Shown: positions 36,824 to 49,100 of the stretch, in pieces
Layout: every line of letters starts with the position of its first letter
Position numbering within the stretch: position 1 is the stretch's first letter
Assembly: GCF_051020975.1 (NCBI RefSeq)
Contig: NW_027478161.1
Coordinates: 9,548,001 to 9,612,000 of the forward strand
DNA length: 64,000 nt
Origin: Osmia lignaria lignaria
Lineage: Eukaryota; Arthropoda; Insecta; Hymenoptera; Megachilidae
Direction: 5' to 3'
Made by a program: the position numbers and the translations under genes
The notes under the pieces: generated by a model
The model's database searches: none
Told to the model about the DNA's origin: nothing
The model's input: the letters and a program-made list of their open reading frames with translations, nothing else

Positions 36824-37142
36824 TTGCAGATTTATCTCAAGGGAAGGGGCCTGACGGACATATTTCGAGATATTTCTTCTTCTTGTTCTTCTTCTGCACA
36901 GCTAAGCTGGAAGTGGCATTTGCAGGTCGCAATAGTGCAGAGTTATCTCAAAGAAAGGGGCCACGGTGTTTCTGTATTACTATTATGTTGGTGCGGCTTC
37001 GGAACTTTTAAATATCTCGATATATCACGAAAACTACGCTTCTGATCAAAAAATATCATAGAACATAAATTATAGGAAACATAATTCTCTACAAAAAAGG
37101 ACTCTTAATATTTTGCCATAGCTCGCTTCGTTTCCGAGATAT
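36824..37142 (+). repeat. 319-bp monomer (3-bp deletion)
   Basis: Same 3-bp loss in the TTC/TTG tract as 36183; the second member of the tandem dimer. Confidence 0.95.
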
Positions 37143-37464
37143 TTGCAGATTTATCTCAAGGGAAGGGTCCTGACGGACATATTTCGGGATATTTCTTCTT
37201 CTTGTTGTTCTTCTTCTGCACAGCTAAACTGGAAGTGGCATTTGCAGCTCGCAATAGTGCAGAGTTATCTCAAAGAAAGGGGCCACGGTGTTTCTGTACC
37301 TCTATTATGTTGGTGCAGCTTCGGAGCTTTTAAATATCTTGATATATCTCGAGAACTACGCATCTGATCAAAAAATATCTTAGAACATAAAAAGTAGGAA
37401 ACTTAATTCTCTACAAAAAAGGTATCTTAACATTTTGCCATAGCTCGCTTCGTTTCCGAGATAT
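37143..37464 (+). repeat. Chimeric monomer at the right end of copy 1
   Basis: Its left part (GGGTCC, TTCGGGATATT, CTAAACTGG) matches 59032. Its right part (GTACCTCTATT, GCAGCTTCGGAGC, and GGTATC in the spacer) matches the monomer type at 19762 and 43905. The switch lies between about 37229 and 37244. Confidence 0.85.
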
Positions 37465-38752
37465 TTGCAGATTTATCTCAAGGGAAGGGGCCTGACGGAC
37501 ATATTTCGAGATATTTCTTCTTCTTGTTGTTCTTCTTCTGCACAGCTAAGCTCGAAGTGGCATTTGCAGCTCGCAATAGTGCAGAGTTACCTCAAAGAAA
37601 GGGGCCACGGTGTTTCTGTATCTCTATTATGTTGGTGCCGCTTCGGAACTTTTAAATATCTGGATATATCTCGAGAACTGCGCATCTGATCAAAAAATAT
37701 CATAGAACATAAAAAGTAGGAAACTTAATTCTCTACAAAAAAGGTCTCTTAACATTTTGCCATAGCTCGCTTCGTTTCCGAGATATTTGCAGATTTATCT
37801 CAAGGGAAGGGGTCTGACGGACATATTTCGAGATATTTCTTCTTCTTGTTGTTCTTCTTCTGCACAGCTAAGCTCGAAGTGGCATTTGCAGCTCGCAATA
37901 GTGCAGAGTTACCTCAAAGAAAGGGGCCACGGTGTTTCTGTATCTCTATTATGTTGGTGCGGCTTCGGAACTTTTAAATATCTCGATATATCTCGAAAAC
38001 TACGCTTCTGATCAAAAAATATCATAGAACGTAGATTGTAGGAAATATAATTCTCTACAAAAAAGGTCTCTTAACATTTTGCCATAGCTCGCTTCGTTTC
38101 CGAGATATTTGCAGATTTATCTCAAGGGAAGGGGTCTGAAGGACATATTTCGAGATATTTCTTCTTCTTGTTGTTCTTCTTCTGCACAGCTAAGCTCGAA
38201 GTGGCATTTGCAGCTCGCAATAGTGCAGAGTTATCGCAAAGAAAGGGGCCACGGTGTTTCTGTATCTCTATTATGTTGGTGTGGCTTCGGAACTTTTAAA
38301 TATCTTGATATATTCCGAGAACTACGCATCTGATCAAAAAATATCATAGAACATAAAAAGTAGGAAACTTAATTCTCTACAAAAAAGGTCTCTTAACATT
38401 TTGCCATAGCTCGCTTCCTTTCCGAGATATTTGCAGATTTATCTCAAGGGAAGGGGCCTGACGGACATATTTCGAGATATTTCTTCTTCTTGTTGTTCTT
38501 CTTCTGCACAGCTAAGCTGGAAGTGGCATTTGCAGCTCGCAATAGTGCAGAGTTATCTCAAAGAAAAGGGCCACGGTGTTTCTGTATCTCTATTATGTTG
38601 GTGCGGCTTCGGAACTTTTAAATATCTTGATATATCTCGAGAACTACGCATCTGACCAAAAAATATCATAGAACATAAAAAGTAGGAAACTTAATTCTCT
38701 ACAAAAAACGTCTCTTAACATTTTGCCATAGCTGGCATCGTTTCGGAGATAT

Positions 38753-39074
38753 TTGCAGATTTAGCTCAAGGGAAGGGGCCTGACGGACATATTTCGAGAT
38801 ATTTCTTCTTCTTGTTGTTCTTCTTCTGCACAGCTAAGCTGGAAGTGGCATTTGCAGCTCGCAATAGTGCAGAGTTATCTCAAAGAAAGGGGCCACGGTG
38901 TTTCTGTGTCTCTATTATGTTGGTGCCGCTTCGGAACTTTTAAATATCTTGATATATCTCGAGAACTACGCATCTGATCAAAAAATATCATAGAACATAA
39001 AAAGTAGGAAACTTAATTCTCTACAAAAAAGGTCTCTTAACATTTTGCCATAGCTCGCTTCGTTTCCGAGATAT
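38753..39074 (+). repeat. Divergent linker monomer with ATTTAGCTC
   Basis: It is preceded by GGCATCGTTTCGG in place of CGCTTCGTTTCCG, one of the few changes in this otherwise conserved segment. Shared with 40363. Confidence 0.9.
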
Positions 39075-40362
39075 TTGCAGATTTATCTCAAAGGAACGGG
39101 CCTGACGGACATATTTCGAGATATTTCGTCTTCTTGTTGTTCTTCTTCTGCACAGCTAAGCTGGAAGTGGCATTTGCAGCTCGCAATAGTGCAGAGTTAT
39201 CTCAAAGAAAGGGGCCACGGTGTTTCTGTATCTCTATTATGTTGGTGCGGCTTCGGAACTTTTAAATATCTTGATATATTTCGAGAACTACGCATCTGAC
39301 CAAAAAATATCATAGAACATAAAAAGTAGGAAACTTAATTCTCTACAAAAAAGGTCTCTTAACATTTTGCCATAGCTCGCTTCGTTTCCGAGATATTTGC
39401 AGATTTATCTCAAGGGAAGGGGCCTGACGGACATATTTCGAGATATTTCTTCTTCTTGTTGTTCTTCTTCTGCACAGCTAAGCTGGAAGTGGCATTTGCA
39501 GCTCGCAATAGTGCAGAGTTATCTCAAAGAAAGGGGCCACGGTGTTTCTGTATCTCTATTATGTTGGTGTGGCTTCGGAACTTTTAAATATCTTGATATA
39601 TCTCGAGAACTACGCATCTGATCAAAAAATATCATAGAACATAAAAAGTAGGAAACTTAATTCTCTACAAAAAAGGTCTCTTAACATTTTGCGATAGCTC
39701 GCTTCCTTTCCGAGATATTTGCAGATTTATCTCAAGGGAAGGGGCCTGACGGACATATTTCGAGATATTTCTTCTTCTTGTTGTTCTTCTTCTGCACAGC
39801 TAAGCTGGAAGTGGCATTTGCGGCTCGCACTAGTGCAGAGTTATCTCAAAGAAAGGGGCCACGGTGTTTCTGAATCTCTATTATGTTGGTGCGGCTTCGG
39901 AACTTTTAAATATCTCGATATATCTCGAAAACTACGCTTCTGATCAAAAAATATCATAGAACATAAATTGTAGAAAACATAATTCTCTACAAAAAACGTC
40001 TCTTAACATTTTGCCATAGCTCGCTTCGTTTCCGAGATATTTGCAGATTCAGCTCAAAGGAACGGGCCTGACGGACATATTTCGAGATATTTCTTGTTCT
40101 TGTTGTTCTTCTTCTGCACAGCTAAGCTGGAAGTTGCATTTGCAGCTCGCAATAGTGCAGAGTTATCTCAAAGAAAGGGGCCACTGTGTTTCTGTATCTC
40201 TATTATGTTGGTGCGGCTTCGGAACTTTTAAATATCTTGATATATCTCGAGAACTACGCATCTGACCAAAAAATATCATAGAACATAAAAAGTAGGAAAC
40301 TTCATTCTCTACAAAAAACGTCTCTTAACATTTTGCCATAGCTGGCATCGTTTCGGAGATAT

Positions 40363-40684
40363 TTGCAGATTTAGCTCAAGGGAAGGGGCCTGACGGACAT
40401 ATTTCGAGATATTTCTTCTTCTTGTTGTTCTTCTTCTGCACAGCTAAGCTGGAAGTGGCATTTGCGGCTCGCACTAGTGCAGAGTTATCTCAAAGAAAGG
40501 GGCCACGGTGTTTCTGTATCTCTATTATGTTGGTGCGGCTTCGGAACTTTTAAATATCTCGATATATCTCGAAAACTACGCTTCTGATCAAAAAATATCC
40601 CAGAACATAAAAAGTAGGAAACTTAATTCTCTACAAAAAAGGTCTCTTAACATTTTGCCATAGCTCGCTTCGTTTCTGAGATAT
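40363..40684 (+). repeat. Divergent linker monomer with ATTTAGCTC
   Basis: Relative of 38753 at 1,610 bp. It has a TTGCGGCTCGCACTAG middle, and TATCCCAGAAC in the spacer. Confidence 0.9.
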
Positions 40685-41972
40685 TTGCAGATTTATCTCA
40701 AGGGAAGGGGCCTGACGGACATATTTCGAGATATTTCTTCTTCTTGTTGTTCTTCTTCTGCACAGCTAAGCTGGAAGTGGCATTTGCAGCTCGCAATAGT
40801 GCAGAGTTATCTCAAAGAAAGAGGCCACGGTGTTTCTGTACCTCTATTATGTTGGTGCAGCTTCGGAACTTTTAAATATCTTGATATATCTCGAGAACTA
40901 CGCATCTGATCAAAAAATATCATAGAACATAAAAAGTAGGAAACCTAATTTTCTACAAAAAAGGTCTCTTAACATTCTGCCGTAGCTCGCTTCGTTTCCG
41001 AGATATTTGCAGATTTATCTCAAGGGAAGGGGCCTGACGGACATATTTCGAAATATTTCTTATTCTTGTTGTTCTTCTTCTGCACAGCTAAGCTGGAAGT
41101 GGCATTTGCAGCTCGCAATAGTGCAGAGTTATCTCAAAGAAAGGGGCCACGGTGTTTCTGTACCTCTATTATGTTGGTGCAGCTTCGGAGCTTTTAAATA
41201 TCTTGATATATCTCGAGAACTACGCATCTGATCAAAAAATATCATAGAAGATAAAAAGTAGGAAACTTAATTCTCTACAAAAAAGGTCTCCTAACATTTT
41301 GCCATAGCTCGCTTCGTTTCCGAGATATTTGCAGATTTATCTCAAGGGAAGGGGCCTGACGGACATACTTCGAGATATTTCTTCTTCTTGTTGTTCTTCT
41401 TCTGCACAGCTAAGCTGGAAGTGGCATTTGCAGCTCGAAATAGTGCAGAGTTATCTCATAGAAAGAGGCCACGGTGTTTCTGTACCTCTATTATGTTGGT
41501 GCAGCTTCGGAACTTTTAAATATCTTGATATATCTCGAGAACTACGCATCTGATCAAAAAATATCATAGAACATAAAAAGTAGGAAACCTAATTTTCTAC
41601 AAAAAAGGTCTCTTAACATTCTGCCGTAGCTCGCTTCGTTTCCGAGATATTTGCAGATTTATCTCAAGGGAAGGGGCCTGACGGACATATTTCGAGATAT
41701 TTCTTCTTCTTGTTGTTCTTCTTCTGCACAGCTAAGCTGGAAGTGGCATTTGCAGCTCGCAATAGTGCAGAGTTATCTCAAAGAAAGGGGCCACGGTGTT
41801 TCTGTATCTCTATTATGTTGGTGCGGCTTCGGAACTTTTAAATATCTCGATGTATCTCGAGAACTACGCATCTGATCAAACAATATCATAGAACATAAAA
41901 AGTAGGAAACTTAATTCTCTACAAATAAGGTCGCTTAACATTTTGCCATAGCTCGCTTCGTTTCCGAGATAT

Positions 41973-42616
41973 TTGCAGATTTATCTCAAGGGAAGGGGCC
42001 TGACGGACATATTTCGAGATATTTCTTCTTCTTGTTGTTCTTCTTCTGCACAGCTAAGCTCGAAGTGGCATTTGCAGCTCGCAATAGTGCAGAGTTATCG
42101 CAAAGAAAGGGGCCACGGTGTTTCTGTATCTCTATTATGTTTGTGCGGCTTCGGAACTTTTAAATATCTTGATATATCTCGAGAACTACGCATCTGATCA
42201 AAAAATATCATAGAACATAAAAAGTATGAAACTTAATTCTCTACAAAAAAGGTCTCTTAACATTTTGCCATAGCTCGCTTCGTTTCCGAGATATTTGCAG
42301 ATTTATCTCAAGGGAAGGGGCCTGACGGACATATTTCGAGATATTTCTTCTTCTTGTTGTTCTTCTTCTGCAAAGCTAAGCTGGAAGTGGCATTTGCAGC
42401 GCGCAGTAGTGCAGAGTTATCTCAAAGAAAGAGGCCACGGTGTTTCTGTATCTCTATTATGTTGCTGCGGCTTCGGAACTTTTAAACATCTCGATGTATC
42501 TCGAGAACTACGCATCTGATCAAAAAATATCATAGAACATAAAAAGTAGGAAACTTAATTCTCTACAAATAAGGTCTCTTAACATTTTGCCATAGCTCGC
42601 TTCGTTTCCGAGATAT
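41973..42616 (+). repeat. Two-monomer insertion in copy 2
   Basis: The monomers at 41973 and 42295 have no counterpart between 18152 and 18474 in copy 1. They resemble 42939 and 43261 just downstream (CTCGAAGTGG with TTATCGCAAAG, then CTGCAAAGC with GCGCGCAGTAG). The second ends like 41651 (GATGTATCTCGAG, ACAAATAAGG), so it is a local tandem duplication with a chimeric joint. Confidence 0.82.
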
Positions 42617-44226
42617 TTGCAGATTTATCTCAAGGGAAGGGGCCTGACGGACATATTTCGAGATATTTCTTCTTCTTGTTGTTCTTCTTCTGCACAGCTA
42701 AGCTGGAAGTGGCATTTGCAGCGCGCAATAGTGCAGAGTTATCTCAAAGAAAGAGGCCACGGTGTTTCTGTATCTCTATTATGTTGGTGCGGCTTCGGAA
42801 CTTTTAAATATCTTGATATATCTCGAGAACTACGCATCTGGTCAAAAAATATCATAGAACGTAAATTGTAGGAAACATAATTCTCTACAAAAAAGGTCTC
42901 TTAACATTTTGCCATAGCTCGCTTCGTTTCCGAGATATTTGCAGATTTATCTCAAGGGAAGGGGTCTGACGGACATATTTCGAGATATTTCTTCTTCTTG
43001 TTGTTCTTCTTCTGCACAGCTAAGCTCGAAGTGGCATTTGCAGCTCGCAATAGTGCAGAGTTATCGCAAAGAAAGGGGCCACGGTGTTTCTGTATCTCTA
43101 TTATGTTGGTGCGGCTTCGGAACTTTTAAATATCTTGATATATCTCGAGAACTACGCATCTGATCAAAAAATATCATAGAACATAAAAAGTAGGAAACTT
43201 AATTCTCTACAAAAAAGGTCTCTTAACATTTTGCCATAGCTCGCTTCGTTTCCGAGATATTTGCAGATTTATCTCAAGGGAAGGGGTCTGACGGACATAT
43301 TTCGAGATATTTCTTCTTCTTGTTGTTCTTCTTCTGCAAAGCTAAGCTGGAAGTGGCATTTGCAGCGCGCAGTAGTGCAGAGTTATCTCAAAGAAAGAGC
43401 CCACGGTGTTTCTGTATCTCTATTATGTTGCTGCGGCTTCGGAACTTTTAAATATCTTGATATATCTCGAGAACTACGCATCTGATCAAAAAATATCATA
43501 GAACATAAAAAGTAGGAAACCTAATTTTCTACAAAAAAGTTCTCTTAACATTTTCCCATAGCTCGCTTGGTTTCCGAGATATTTGCAGATTTATCTCAAG
43601 GGAAGGGGCCTGACGGACATATTTCGAGATATTTCTTCTTCTTGTTGTTCTTCTTCTGCACAGCTAAGCTGGAAGTGGCATTTGCAGGTCGCAATAGTGC
43701 AGAGTTATCTCAAAGAAAGGGGCCACGGTGTTTCTGTATCTCTATTATGTTGGTGCGGCTTCGGAACTTTTAAATATCTTGATATATCTCGAGAACTACG
43801 CATCTGATCCAAAAATATCATACAACATAAAAAGTAGGAAACTTAATTCTCTACAAAAAAGGTCTCTTAACATTTTGCCATAGCTCGCTTCGTTTCCGAG
43901 ATATTTGCAGATTTATCTCAAGGGAAGGGGCCTGACGGACATATTTCGAGATATTTCTTCTTCTTGTTGTTCTTCTTCTGCACAGCTAAGCTGGAAGTGG
44001 CATTTGCAGCTCGCAATAGTGCAGAGTTATCTCAAAGAAAGGGGCCACGGTGTTTCTGTACCTCTATTATGTTGGTGCAGCTTCGGAGCTTTTAAATATC
44101 TTGATATATCTCGAGAACTACGCATCTGATCAAAAAATATCATAGAACATAAAAAGTAGGAAACTTAATTCTCTACAAAAGAGGTATCTTAACGTTTTGC
44201 CATAGCTCGCTTCGTTTCCGAGATAT

Positions 44227-44548
44227 TTGCAGATTTATCTCAAGGGAAGGGGCCTGACGGACATATTTCGAGATATTTCTTCTTCTTGTTGTTCTTCTTC
44301 TGCACAGCTAAGCTGGAAGTGGCATTTGCAGGTCGCAATAGTGCAGAGTTATCTCAAAGAAAGGGGCCACGGTGTTTCTGTATCTCTATTATGTTGATGC
44401 GGCTTCGGAACTTTTAAATATCTCGATATATCTCGAAAACTACGCTTCTGATCAAAAAATATCATAGAACATAAATTATAGGAAACATAATTCTCTACAA
44501 AAAAGGACTCTTAACATTTTGCCATAGCTCGTTTCGTTTCCGAGATAT
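44227..44548 (+). repeat. Monomer with ATGTTGATGCGG variant, copy 2
   Basis: Counterpart of 20084 and 21694; only one is present in copy 2. Confidence 0.9.
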
Positions 44549-46158
44549 TTGCAGATTTATCTCAAGGGAAGGGTCCTGACGGACATATTTCGGGATATTT
44601 CTTCTTCTTGTTGTTCTTCTTCTGCACAGCTAAACTGGAAGTGGCATTTCCAGCTCGCAATAGTGCAGAGTTATCTCAAAGAAAGGGGCTACGGTGTTTC
44701 TGTATCTCTATTATGTTGGTGCGGCTTCGGAACTTTTAAATATCTTGATATATCTCGAGAACTACGCATCTGATCGAAAAATATCATAGAACATAAAAAG
44801 TAGGAAACTTAATTCTCTACAAAAAACGTCTCTTAACATTTTGCCATAGCTCGCTTCGTTTCCGAGATATTTGCAGATATATCTCAAGGGAAGGGGCCTG
44901 ACGGACATATTTCGAGATATTTCTTCTTCTTGTTGTTCTTCTTCTGCACAGCTAAAATGGAAGTGGCATTTCCAGCTCGCAATAGTGCAGAGTTATCTCA
45001 AAGAAAGGGGCTACGGTGTTTCTGTATCTCTATTATGTTGGTGCGGCTTCGGAACTTTTAAATATCTTGATATATCTCGAGAACTGCGCATCTGATCGAA
45101 AAATATCATAGAACATAAAAAGTAGGAAACTTAATTCTCTACAAAAAACGTCTCTTAACATTTTGCCATAGCTCGCTTCGTTTCCGAGATATTTGCAGAT
45201 TTATCTCAAGGGAAGGGGCCTGACGGACATATTTCGAGATATTTCTTCTTCTTGTTGTTCTTCTTCTGCACAGCTAAGCTGGAAGTGGCATTTGCAGGTC
45301 GCAATAGTGCAGAGTTATCTCAAAGCAAGGGGCCACGGTGTTTCTGTATCTCTATTATGTTGGTGCGGCTTCGGAACTTTTAAATATCTCGATATATCTC
45401 GAAAACTACGCTTCTGATCAAAAAATATCATAGAACATAAAAAGTATGAAACCTAATTTTCTACACAAAAGGTCTGTTAACATTTTCCCATAGCTCGCTT
45501 CGTTTCCGAGATATTTGCAGATTTATCTCAAGGGAAGGGGCCTGACGGACATATTTCGAGATATTTCTTCTTCTTGTTGTTCTTCTTCTGCACAGCTAAG
45601 CTGGAAGTGGCATTTGCAGCTCGCACTAGTGCAGAGTTATCTCAAAGAAAGGGGTCACGGTGTTTCTGTATCTCTATTATGTTGGTGCGGCTTCGGAACT
45701 TTTAAATATCTTGATATATCTCGAGAACTACGCATCTGATCAAAAAATCTCATAGAACATAAAAAGTAGGAAACTTAATTCTCTACAAATAAGGTCTCTT
45801 AACATTTTGCCATAGCTCGCTTCGTTTCCGAGATATTTGCAGATTTATCTCAAGGGAAGGGGCCTGACGGACATATTTCGAGATATTTCTTCTTCTTGTT
45901 GTTCTTCTTCTGCACAGCTAAGCTGGCAGTGGCATTTGCAGCTCGCAATATTGCAGAGTTACCTCAAAGAAAGGGGCCACGGTGTTTCTGTATCTCTATT
46001 ACGTTGGTGCGGCTTCGGAACCTTTAAATATCTTGATATATCTCGAGAACTACGCATCTGATCAAAAAATATCATAGAACATAAAAAGTAGGAAACTTAA
46101 TTCTGTACAAAAAAGGTCTCTTAACATTTTGCCATAGCTCGCTTCGTTTCCGAGATAT

Positions 46159-46479
46159 TTGCAGATTTATCTCAAGGGAAGGGGCCTGACGGTCATATTT
46201 CGAGATATTTCTTCTTCTTGTTGCTCTTCTTCTGCACAGCTAAGCTGGAAATGGCATTTACAACTCGCAATAGTGCAGAGTTATCTCAAAGAAAGGGGCC
46301 ACGGTGTTTCTGTATCTCTACTATGTTGGTGCGGCTTCGGAACTTTTAAATATCTTGATATATCTCGAGAACTACGCATCTGATCAAAAAATATCATAGA
46401 ACATAAATTGTACGAAACATAATTCTCTACAAAAAGGTCTCTTAACATTTTGCCATAGCTCGCTTCGTTTCCGAGATAT
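46159..46479 (+). repeat. 321-bp monomer (1-bp deletion in A run), copy 2
   Basis: Identical private markers to 23626-23946, including the A5 run. It is a strong anchor for the large duplication. Confidence 0.95.
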
Positions 46480-47445
46480 TTGCAGATTTATCTCAAGGGA
46501 AGGGGCCTGACGGACATATTTCGAGATATTTCTTCTTCTTGTTGTTCTTCTTATGCACAGCTAAGCTGGAAGTGGCATTTGCAGCTCGCAATAGTGCAGA
46601 GGTATCTCAAAGAAAGGGGCCACGGTGTTTCTGTATCTCTATTATGTTGGTGCGGCTTCGGAGCTTTTAAATATCTTGATATATCTCGAGAACTACGCAT
46701 CTGATCAAAAAATATCATAGAACATAAAAAGTAGGAAACTTAATTCTCTACAAAAAAGGTCTCTCAACATTTTGCTATAGCTCGCTTCGTTTCCAAGATA
46801 TTTGCAGATTTATCTCAAGGGAAGGGGCCTGACGGACATATTTCGAGATATTTCTTCTTCTTGTTGTTCTTCTTCTGCACAGCTAAGCTGGAAGTGGCAT
46901 TTGCGGCTCGCACTAGTGCAGAGTTATCTCAAAGAAAGGGGCCACGGTGTTTCTGTATCTCTATTATGTTGGTGCGGCTTCGGAATTTTCAAATATCGCG
47001 ATATATCTCGAAAACTACGCTTCTGATCAAAAAATATCATAGAACATAAATTGTAGGAAACATAATTCTCTACAAAAAAGGTCTCTTAACATTTTGCCAT
47101 AGCTCGCTTCGTTTCCGAGATATTTGCAGATATATCTCAAGGGAAGGGGCCTGACGGACATATTTCGAGATATTTCTTCTTCTTGTTGTTCTTCTTCTGC
47201 ACAGCTAAGCTGGAAGTGGCATTTGCGGCTCGCACTAGTGCAGAGTTATCTCAAAGAAAGGTGCCACGGTGTTTCTGTATCTCTATTATGTTGGTGCGGC
47301 TTCGGAACTTTTAAATATCTTGATATATCTCGAGATCTACGCATCTGATCAAAAAATATTATAGAACATAAAAAGTAGGAAACGTAATTCTCTACAAAAA
47401 AGGTCTCTGAACATTTTGCCATAGCTCGCTTCGTTTCCGAGATAT

Positions 47446-47767
47446 TTGCAGATTTATCTCAAGGGAAGGGGCCTGACGGACATATTTCGAGATATTTCTT
47501 CTTCTTGTTGTTCTTCTTCTGCACAGCTAAGCTGGAAGTGGCATTTGCGGCTCGCACTAGTGCAGAGTTATCTCAAAGAAAGGGGCCACGGTGTTTCTGT
47601 ATCTCTATTATGATGGTGCGGCTTCGGAACTTTTAAATATCTCGATATATCTCGAAAAGTACGCTTCTGATCAAAAAATACCATAGAACATAAAAAGTAG
47701 GAAACTTAATTCTCTACAAAAAAGGTCTCTTAACATTTTGCCATAGCTCGCTTCGTTTCCGAGATAT
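47446..47767 (+). repeat. Monomer with ATTATGATGG variant, copy 2
   Basis: Counterpart of 24913 at offset 22,533 bp with the same linked variants. Confidence 0.9.
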
Positions 47768-48199
47768 TTGCAGATTTACCTCAAGGGAAGGGGCCTAACG
47801 GACATATTTCGAGATATTTCTTCTTCTTGTTGTTCTTCTTCTGCACAGCTAAGCTGGAAATGGCATTTACAACTCGCAATAGTGCAGAGTTATCTCAAAG
47901 AAAGGGGCCACGGTGTTTCTGTATCTCTATTATGTTGGTGCGGCTTCGGAACTTTTAAATATCTTGATATATCTCGAGAACTACGCATCTGATCAAAAAA
48001 TATCATAGAACATAAATTGTACGAAACATAATTCTCTACAAAAAACGTCTCTTAACATTTTGCCATAGCTCGCTTCGTTTCCGAGATATTTGCAGATTTA
48101 TCTCAAGGGAAGGGGCCTGACGGACATATTTCGAGATATTTCTTCTTCTTGTTGTTCTTCTTCTGCACAGCTAAGCTGGAAGTGGCATTTGCAGCGCGC

Positions 48200-49100
48200 A
48201 ATAGTGCAGAGTTATCTCAAAGAAAGAGGCCACGGTGTTTCTGTATCTCTATTATGTTGGTGCGGCTTCGGAACTTTTAAATATCTTGATATATCTCGAG
48301 AACTACGCATCTGATCAAAAAATATCATAGAACATAAAAAGTATGAAACCTAATTTTCTACAAAAAAGGTCTATTAACATTTTGCCATAGCTCGCTTCGT
48401 TTCCGAGATATTTGCAGATTTATCTCAAGGGAAGGGGCCTGACGGACATATTTCGAGATATTTCTTCTTCTTGTTGTTCTTCTTCTGCACAGCTAAGCTG
48501 GAAGTGGCATTTGCAGCGCGCAATAGTGCAGAGTTATCTCAAAGAAAGAGGCCACGGTGTTTCTGTATTACTATTATGTTGGTGCGGCTTCGGAACTTTT
48601 AAATATCTCGATATATCTCGAAAACTACGCTTCTGATCAAAAAATATCATAGAACATAAATTATAGGAAACATAATTCTCTACAAAAAAGGACTCTTAAC
48701 ATTTTGCCATAGCTCGCTTCGTTTCCGAGATATTTGCAGATTTATCTCAAGGGAAGGGTCCTGACGGACATATTTCGGGATATTTCTTCTTCTTGTTGTT
48801 CTTCTTCTGCACAGCTAAACTGGAAGTGGCATTTCCAGCTCGCAATAGTGCAGAGTTATCTCAAAGAAAGGGGCTACGGTGTTTCTGTATCTCTATTATG
48901 TTGGTGCGGCTTCGGAACTTTTAAATATCTTGATATATCTCGAGAACTACGCATCTGATCGAAAAATATCATAGAACGTAAAAAGTAGGAAACTTGATTC
49001 TCTACAAAAAAGGTCTCTTAACATTTTGCCATAGCTCGCTTCGTTTCCGAGATATTTGCAGATTTATCTCAAGGGAAGGGGCCTGACGGACATATTTCGA
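48200..49100 (+). repeat. Non-syntenic patch within copy 2
   Basis: This stretch does not match its positional partner in copy 1 (25.67-26.57 kb). It matches about 30.5-31.4 kb and 52.4-53.3 kb instead, sharing GAACGTAAAAAG with AACTTGATTCTC (near 31274, 48973 and 53162). The flanks return to copy 1 order, with GATATGTCTCG at 49255. Confidence 0.75.

Larger units (their letters stand above)
35861..37142 (+). repeat. 641-bp dimer duplicated in tandem, containing 319-bp monomers
   Basis: Two units of one 322-bp monomer (TCTGCGCAGC, GCGCGC) and one 319-bp monomer (missing a GTT, GTATTACTATT). The same two units are at 57750-59031. Because both dimers carry the same 3-bp loss, the loss came first, then the dimer doubled, then the large segment doubled. 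Confidence 0.85.
17230..37240 (+). repeat. Large direct duplication, copy 1 (about 20 kb)
   Basis: This segment reappears at about 40.73-59.13 kb with monomer subtypes and private mutations in the same order. The offset is 23,499 bp at the left, then 24,143, 22,533 and 21,889 bp; each change is a whole number of monomers. Shared markers include CTCGAAATAGTG with CTCATAGAAAG (17930 and 41430), ATCAAACAATATC (18376 and 41875), the A5 run (near 23897 and 46430), AAATACCATAG (25143 and 47676), and two 3-bp deletions. The right end lies inside monomer 37143, between about 37229 and 37244. The left end lies between about 17225 and 17320. Confidence 0.9.
37244..40730 (+). repeat. Linker of about eleven divergent monomers between the large copies
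   Basis: The monomers here have private changes rare elsewhere: GTCTGAAGGACAT, GATATATTCCGAG, GGCATCGTTTCGG, ATTTAGCTC, CAAAGGAACGGG, GATTCAGCTC, CTGACCAAAA. An internal 1,610-bp repeat links 38431-38753 with 40041-40363: both have CTGACCAAAA followed by GCTGGCATCGTTTCGG and TTTAGCTC. No non-satellite sequence is present. Confidence 0.85.
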
